The translations under genes were made by a program, and so were the position numbers. 64,000 nt of DNA from Odontocerum albicorne (taxonomy: Eukaryota; Arthropoda; Insecta; Trichoptera; Odontoceridae), in the NCBI GenBank assembly GCA_949825065.1, contig OX463842.1:3853191-3917190 (forward strand), read 5' to 3'. Shown here piece by piece: positions 59,212 through 64,000 of the stretch. Every line of letters begins with the position of its first letter. The first letter of the stretch is position 1. Under the pieces are notes generated by a model. The model did not search any database, was not told the origin of the DNA, and saw only the letters and a program-made list of their open reading frames with translations.

Positions 59212-59422
59212 AAGAATTTTTCTGCGAAAATTTAGACATATTTGCACAAGAAAGATCAAATTAAGTATAGGTTAAGCATACAATCATTTTTAAGCTAGTA
59301 AAAATATTTAATTATGCTAAAAGGCTCCTTAGATACAATACAAAAAAAAACATAAAAAGAACTATTTTACGTTTCCCTTGATATCACAAAATTAGTAATA
59401 CATACGAGTATGTATGTTAAAT

Positions 59423-59640
59423 TAAGAGAGAATGCCTAACAAGGTACTATTTTCCAAGCCCCAAGGAAGACGTAGCGTGGGTAGACCAAAGCTCAGGTGG
59501 ATGGATGGGGTGCAGAGTGATACAAGCGTGATTGGCATCAGGGGCTGGAGGAATGCATCCCAGGATAGGAGGGAATGGAGACGACTGCTGGAGGAGGCCG
59601 GGGCCTGCAATGGGCTGTAGTGCCATTGATTGATTGATTG
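59423..59640 (+). mobile_element. RTE-G copy 2, 3' 210 bp only
   Basis: Nearly identical to 5877-6075: MPNKVLFSKPQGRRSVGRPK, LRWMDGVQSDTSVIGIRGWR, a TAG, then a TGAT-repeat tail. Flanked by ATGTTAAAT at 59414-59422 and 59641-59649 (9 bp target duplication). It lies ~210 bp past the otopetrin stop and could be in its 3' UTR. Confidence 0.92.
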
Positions 59641-59987
59641 ATGTTAAATACTTTTAAATTTCTAAATTAAGCGATATTAAAGTTTTCCCATCGCATTTAC
59701 ATCAATTAAGATAGTTAAATAAATATCTATGGTTTGGTTAAATTCCCTTAAGTAAAGGGTAACAAACAAAGAATTTGTGAAAAACCATCCTGTGATTTTT
59801 TTAAATTTGTACATTTATCTGCGTGATTTCATTAAATTTATTTGAATAAAGTGTTGTGATTTCTTAAGGATTTAATCTCCCAATGTTTCCAGCCTGAACA
59901 AGTCAGAGCATGTTTAGACAGATAACTTGCATGGTCAGTCCATGTAACAGTCAAAATTTGATGCTTCTGCACTAAGAAAATATCAAC

Positions 59988-60208
59988 AATAGTTGGGAAA
60001 TTCTAGGATGAGTCCTGTGATAGATCACAAATTTGCCCCAATACAACCTTATGTAATTTATTTACCTAAATAACTTGCTATTTATTAGAATTGAGGCTTA
60101 TATTAAAGTTGATAAAATAATTAAAATTACTGAACATCATTACAAGGTTATATTGGGGCAAATTTGTGACCTGTCACAGGACTCATCCTAGAATTTCCGA
60201 ACTATAGA
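59988..60208. mobile_element. MITE with ~60 bp terminal inverted repeats inside the foldback
   Basis: ATAGTTGGGAAATTCTAGGA, TGAGTCCTGTGATAGATCAC and AAATTTGCCCCAATA on the left are mirrored by the right end (CCTAGAATTTCCGAACTATA). About 220 bp, no ORF. Confidence 0.8.
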
Positions 60209-60384
60209 ATGTGATATAAGGTAATTTTTTAACATGTTTAAAATGACACTCGACAGTTCCAGAAATTTAATATTTTTAAACAGAAAATTAATTAAATACT
60301 ACAAACTTATTTCAAAGTAAATAATCATACGAGTATAGTGTATGTAAAAAATGTTAATTTTATTCAAGTGTTTATGAAAAAATG

Positions 60385-60880
60385 TACAATATTTATTTAT
60401 TTATTTAACGACACAACAGTGTCTTAATATACAAATGAACATGTGACAGGTTATACACGTACTTAAAATTATTGACAAATAATACAACATTATCTTAAAC
60501 TAACGTGAAGATACAAAAGCAGTAGTAATAATAAATTACAGTCATCGTTTTAAAATTATTTTATAATCTTTGAGAATTTTGTGGGAATTTTATGGATAGA
60601 TATTGAGATATAGAAAACACATGACCTCATTAGTAGAACGAGATGCGAGTTGTTTTGCAGAATCGAAACCTTCCAAATGTTGATGCAGGGTTATTCAACT
60701 CCAGAGGCAAAGTATTGTCCTTAATGTTTTGTTTATATTACGTTATTTATATTAATAAAGGAGAGCACAAAGTTAGTAGCTATTTCTAAATATTGTTGTG
60801 ATATTCTGGCGAATACTATATATACTTATATTAAAAATATCTAAATTGTTGCAAAACTCGTTTCCAAGTCTTTACAAGTA
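60385..60880 (-). mobile_element. LINE-J copy, 5'-truncated
   Basis: Starts at its tail TTATTTATTTATTTAACGAC and extends to the ORF end (RLGNEFCNNLD); collinear with 48845-49325 and truncated at almost the same point. Confidence 0.87.
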
Positions 60881-61799
60881 ACTTGACCAAAAAACCTTAA
60901 AATATTCGAGGGAAATGTTAAACGTAACTGTAAAATTTTCTGTTAAAGGATCATAATAAATCATTTTAATAAATATATACCAAAAAGATCCAAAAGTTTC
61001 CGATGTTAACAACTTTGAGTGTGTATGGACAGATATCACGCCTGCAACGTTCACACATGGCCAGGCGATATGATAATTAAAATTTGATATCAATACATTC
61101 AGTAGTGTATCAACTAGAGTCGAAATAAGACGTGTTGTTTCGTAACATTCTAAAATGTTAAAAATTAAATATCAGTGTTATTAATTCAGCATATAGACGT
61201 CATTTTATTTATATAGGATTTGGCCTTCTTTTGAAACCAAATTTGGATAACTGCGCTACATTCAATTTTTAACATTTCTAAATATAACGAAACCGCATGT
61301 CATCTATCTGTTCTTTTTGATATTTTCTTAGTGCGGAGGCATCAAATTTTGACTGTAACAAGGCTTGACCATGCAAGTTATCTGTCTAAACATGCTCTGA
61401 TTTGTTCAGGCTGGAAACATTTGGAAATTAAATCCTTAAAAAATTACAACACTTTATTCAAATAAATTTAATGAAATCACGCTGGTAAATGTTCAAATTT
61501 AAAAAAATCACAGTATGGTTTTTCACAAATTCTTTGTTTATTAACCTTTCACTTAAGAGAATTTAACCAAACCACATATATTCAACTAACTTAATTGATG
61601 TAAACGCGATGAGAAAACTTTAATAACGCTTAATTAAGACATTTTTTATGCTAAGCGAAAAAGAAGACGAAAATAAACTGCAGTTTTGTGCAATGTATCT
61701 TCTGTGAAGAAAAAATTCGTTGAATTTGTATATATAATACTCTTCTTTTAGAATAAGTAACTTCGATATTATTTTTGTGAAATATATTTAATAAAGTTA

Positions 61800-62055
61800 T
61801 TATAATATTTTTTTCTCTTCTTCGTCGGCGCCTCAAAATGCCGATCGTGACCAAATTAAATGTTCTACGACCATCTTCATGAATGACTCTTCAGCATTTC
61901 TCATGGCATTTTGCTGCAGCTGGAAGTCATTTAGTTATGGACTTTTGGCAATCTTTTTTGGTCCACCCATCGGATGCAGAATCTTTATCGCCATGCAGTA
62001 TATGACCAGGAAGTGGAAAATTTGTCAATGGCGAACTGTTGACAGCCGCTGAAAG
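61800..62055 (-). mobile_element. Possible RTE-like LINE tail
   Basis: The minus strand shows RFCIRWVDQKRLPKVHN-like and MGGPKKIAKSP readings and ends GGCGCCGACGAAGAAGAGAA. Highly decayed; low certainty. Confidence 0.35.
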
Positions 62056-62307
62056 ATATCCCATTCTTCAATAATAGGCATATACTCGTATGTGCGGTAT
62101 TGATTACTTATGTTAAAAATATTGAGATTTCTGTAAATTAGTTATTAAATTTGTAAAACTTGAGATCTTTTTTATTCTTCCAAATCTTAAAATTTCTCCA
62201 ACAGATATATTTTTCTCAATAATCCAATTTTTAATAAAGATCTTATGTATTGTACTTCCGATTCTTCAAAGTTTAAAAATAGTCATGCATACATATAAAA
62301 ATCTTCA

Positions 62308-62501
62308 TTGTAATTTGTTTTATCAAACACTGTTTATTCCACTTTTTGTAACGGTATAACCCTACCGGTTTCAAGGCTTTCACTTCATCTTCAGGGGAGC
62401 ACAAACAAGTCCCTGAAGATGAGGTGAAAGCCTTGAAACCGGTAGGGTTATACCGTCACAAAAAAGTGGAATAAACAGTGTTTGATAAAAATAAATTACA
62501 A
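62308..62501. repeat. Penelope terminal repeats fused head to head (solo foldback)
   Basis: Two inverted arms, 62308-62395 and 62413-62501, separated by only ~17 bp. The arms are the same sequence as those at 57981 and 58731, with CTGAAGA at 62413, GAAAC at 62435 and CGGTA/TACCG at 62440/62451 on the + strand. No ORF remains. Confidence 0.9.
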
Positions 62502-62689
62502 AATATAAAAATATTCATGTGATGTCCTCAGTAACATATTTTGTTCTATATAAGTGTTGTTCCACTAATCACAAATCTAAGTTATTTACCACTATAAAAT
62601 ATATGTTCCACAATTACGTGAGTACTTGGCAAAAATTTTTTTAATATTTTTTAATTAACATGCATTGAATTATAAATAAACATATTAAT

Positions 62690-62802
62690 TTCAAACAATG
62701 ACTCTAATAAATTTTTTATTATTACTATTGCTTTTTATATCTACAAGTTAGTTTAAGATAAAATTTTGTGTTTTTGTTAATAATTTTAAGTACTTGTATT
62801 TT
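62690..62802 (+). mobile_element. LINE-J-like 3' UTR fragment
   Basis: TTACTATTGCTTTTTATATC, AGTTAGTTTAAGATAAAATT and TAATAATTTTAAGTACTTGT match 13850-13925. Confidence 0.65.
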
Positions 62803-63533
62803 TTTTTATCCACTTTGCACGGATTTCTCCCGTTACAAAAAGAGGGGCTGCTTCTAGCGTTAGCTTATTCGTTAGGAATAATATCAGCCAGGATTCTTCT
62901 CATACTGCTAGACGGTACCGAGAATATATCAACCGTGTCATTCAGTTGGTTCAATATCTCTATACCCCGCGTGACTGAGTGCTTAGCCATGATATTCGTT
63001 CTCTAAGTTGGTATGTAGAACAGAGGGGGATTCCTTGCACGGCTATATGTATTGGGTACATATAAACTTAGTGCTTCTAGAATCGCGGGACAGTTAAAGT
63101 AACCTTGGAAAACCGTTATTAGGAATATCGCAATGGATTCTTGCCTTCTTGTTTCGAGGCTTCTATAGTTACACACCGTGAGAAGTTCGGCATGGTGAAC
63201 ATATTTTGGGTAATCGCCCTTTGTTCTGTACCATAGATATCTGAGGATTTTTTTTGTATTTGTTCTTTATTGTTTTTATATTTGAGCTGACGAGGAGCCC
63301 AAACCATAGATGCATATTCTAATTTGGTTCTAATTAGATAATTATATAATTTTCGGAAGATATCGGTGCTGTTAATTTCTCTTGATATTCTCATTATAAA
63401 ACCGAGTAGTTTGTAACAGTCCGATATCAAACGTGGGGCATGGTTAACGAACGTGAGTCCGACATCAAAGGTTACGCCCAAATCTTTTAATTCAGAAACT
63501 CTGTTTATGTCATATGTGCATTTGCATATAAAA
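62803..63533 (-). mobile_element. LINE-K copy 2, RT C-terminus and 3' UTR
   Basis: The minus strand reads GVTFDVGLTFVNHAPRLISD, YKLLGFIMRISREINSTDIF, LYNYLIRTKLEYASMVWAPR, typical of jockey/R1-like RT thumbs. After a frameshift it continues with FTMPNFSRCVTIEASKQEG-equivalent bases into the end shared with 29597-29890. It ends in an A tail (T-run at 62801-62810). Confidence 0.82.
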
Positions 63534-63955
63534 GACTAACGTATGGCTTGTATGGCTTGGAAACGATGACATTAACTGCCAATACTATTCATAGACTAAA
63601 ATTCGCACAATGGTCCATGGAACGATGAATGTTGGGCATAAATCTGATAGACAAAGTCAGAAATGAAGAAATCATGTGACGAACTAGGGTTGTCGATATA
63701 ATGGACCGTGTTGCTGGCATGAAATGGCAATGGGCAGGTCACGTTGCAAGACAACGAAATGAAAGATGGGCACCCAGAGTCCTGAAATGGAGGCCGTGGA
63801 ATACAAGAAGACCTATGGGACGGCCCCAGAAGAGATGGGCTGACAACATTTTCCCTGTTGCCGGTAGAAAATGGACGTGAAAAGCCCAAGACAGAGAAGT
63901 GTGTAAGGTTTTAGAAGAGGCCTACATCCAGCAGTGGAGAGACGGCTAAAGAAGA
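63534..63955 (+). mobile_element. RTE-X: RTE-like LINE C-terminus
   Basis: Reads YGLYGLETMTLTANTIHRLK, VVDIMDRVAGMKWQWAGHVA, NTRRPMGRPQKRWADNI and VLEEAYIQQWRDG with a TAA, then an AAGAAG tail. Three internal stops and the loss of all upstream domains mark it as a remnant. Confidence 0.85.
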
Positions 63956-64000
63956 AGAAGAAGATATAAACGACGATGTTGTGTCGTAAATTAAGATATA

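Larger units (their letters stand above)
59652..61645. repeat. Large foldback with ~330 bp outer arms
   Basis: Left arm 59652-59990 and right arm about 61325-61645 are inverted copies (CAAAGAATTTGTGAAAAACC, CAGATAACTTGCATGGTCAG with their complements). The interior holds a TIR element (59988-60208), a LINE-J insertion (60385-60880) and sequence related to 37378-37845 (TTTCGTAACATTCTAAAATG). Confidence 0.75.

Noticed and set aside
63596..63889. 97-codon minus-strand ORF
   Set aside because: Antisense shadow of the RTE-X C-terminus.

Overview
The window is AT-rich animal DNA, almost certainly from an insect. It holds GT/AG introns up to 17 kb long, Tc1/mariner, piggyBac-type and Penelope-like elements, tRNA-derived SINEs and many 5'-truncated non-LTR retrotransposons. 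The order cannot be fixed from sequence alone. A run of 200 Ns (27333-27532) marks an assembly gap.

There is one recognisable host gene, on the + strand: an otopetrin-family proton channel spread over most of the window. Fourteen coding exons were placed by hand (7947-8141, 14379-14582, 31553-31672, 33999-34164, 36631-36736, 38940-39089, 39658-39829, 41562-41746, 44276-44393, 46680-46877, 48434-48563, 52702-52854, 56390-56639, 58891-59211). From exon 3 to the stop codon every junction keeps phase and gives 689 residues with all 12 predicted membrane segments. Exons 1-2 give 133 residues of soluble N-terminus, but exon 2 ends in phase 0 while exon 3 needs an incoming phase-1 join. An exon of 3n+1 nt is therefore missing from the model, or exon 3 belongs to another transcript start.

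The remainder is intron and flank filled with mobile DNA. Working family names used below are my own. LINE-B (6610, 8190, 57118), LINE-J (13020, 28192, 48845, 60385), LINE-C (3' ends at 3558, 11735, 42355) and LINE-K (29597, 62803) are jockey/CR1-like reverse-transcriptase tails. RTE-G, RTE-H, RTE-P, RTE-W and RTE-X are RTE-like C-termini with GHVAR and GRPK-type motifs. SINE-1 has a tRNA-like head and a tail matching LINE-B; SINE-2 has a different tRNA-like head. MLE-T is a Tc1/mariner family present mostly as one shared internal-deletion form. TTAA-A is a ~620 bp TTAA-flanked MITE in five copies, one carrying a second nested TTAA MITE. A Penelope-like element with inverted terminal repeats and a GIY-YIG endonuclease ORF ends about 28 bp before the last coding exon.

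Nine introns or flanks also carry tandem arrays (units of 22, 32, 36, 37, 38, 42, 49, 68 and about 170 bp). The most striking is a 1.9 kb array of a 32 bp unit in intron 11. It has nested 160 bp and 704/864 bp higher-order periods and appears to have grown from the end of a dispersed repeat that lies immediately beside it.

No bacterial-type operon, CRISPR array, rRNA or intact tRNA gene was seen.
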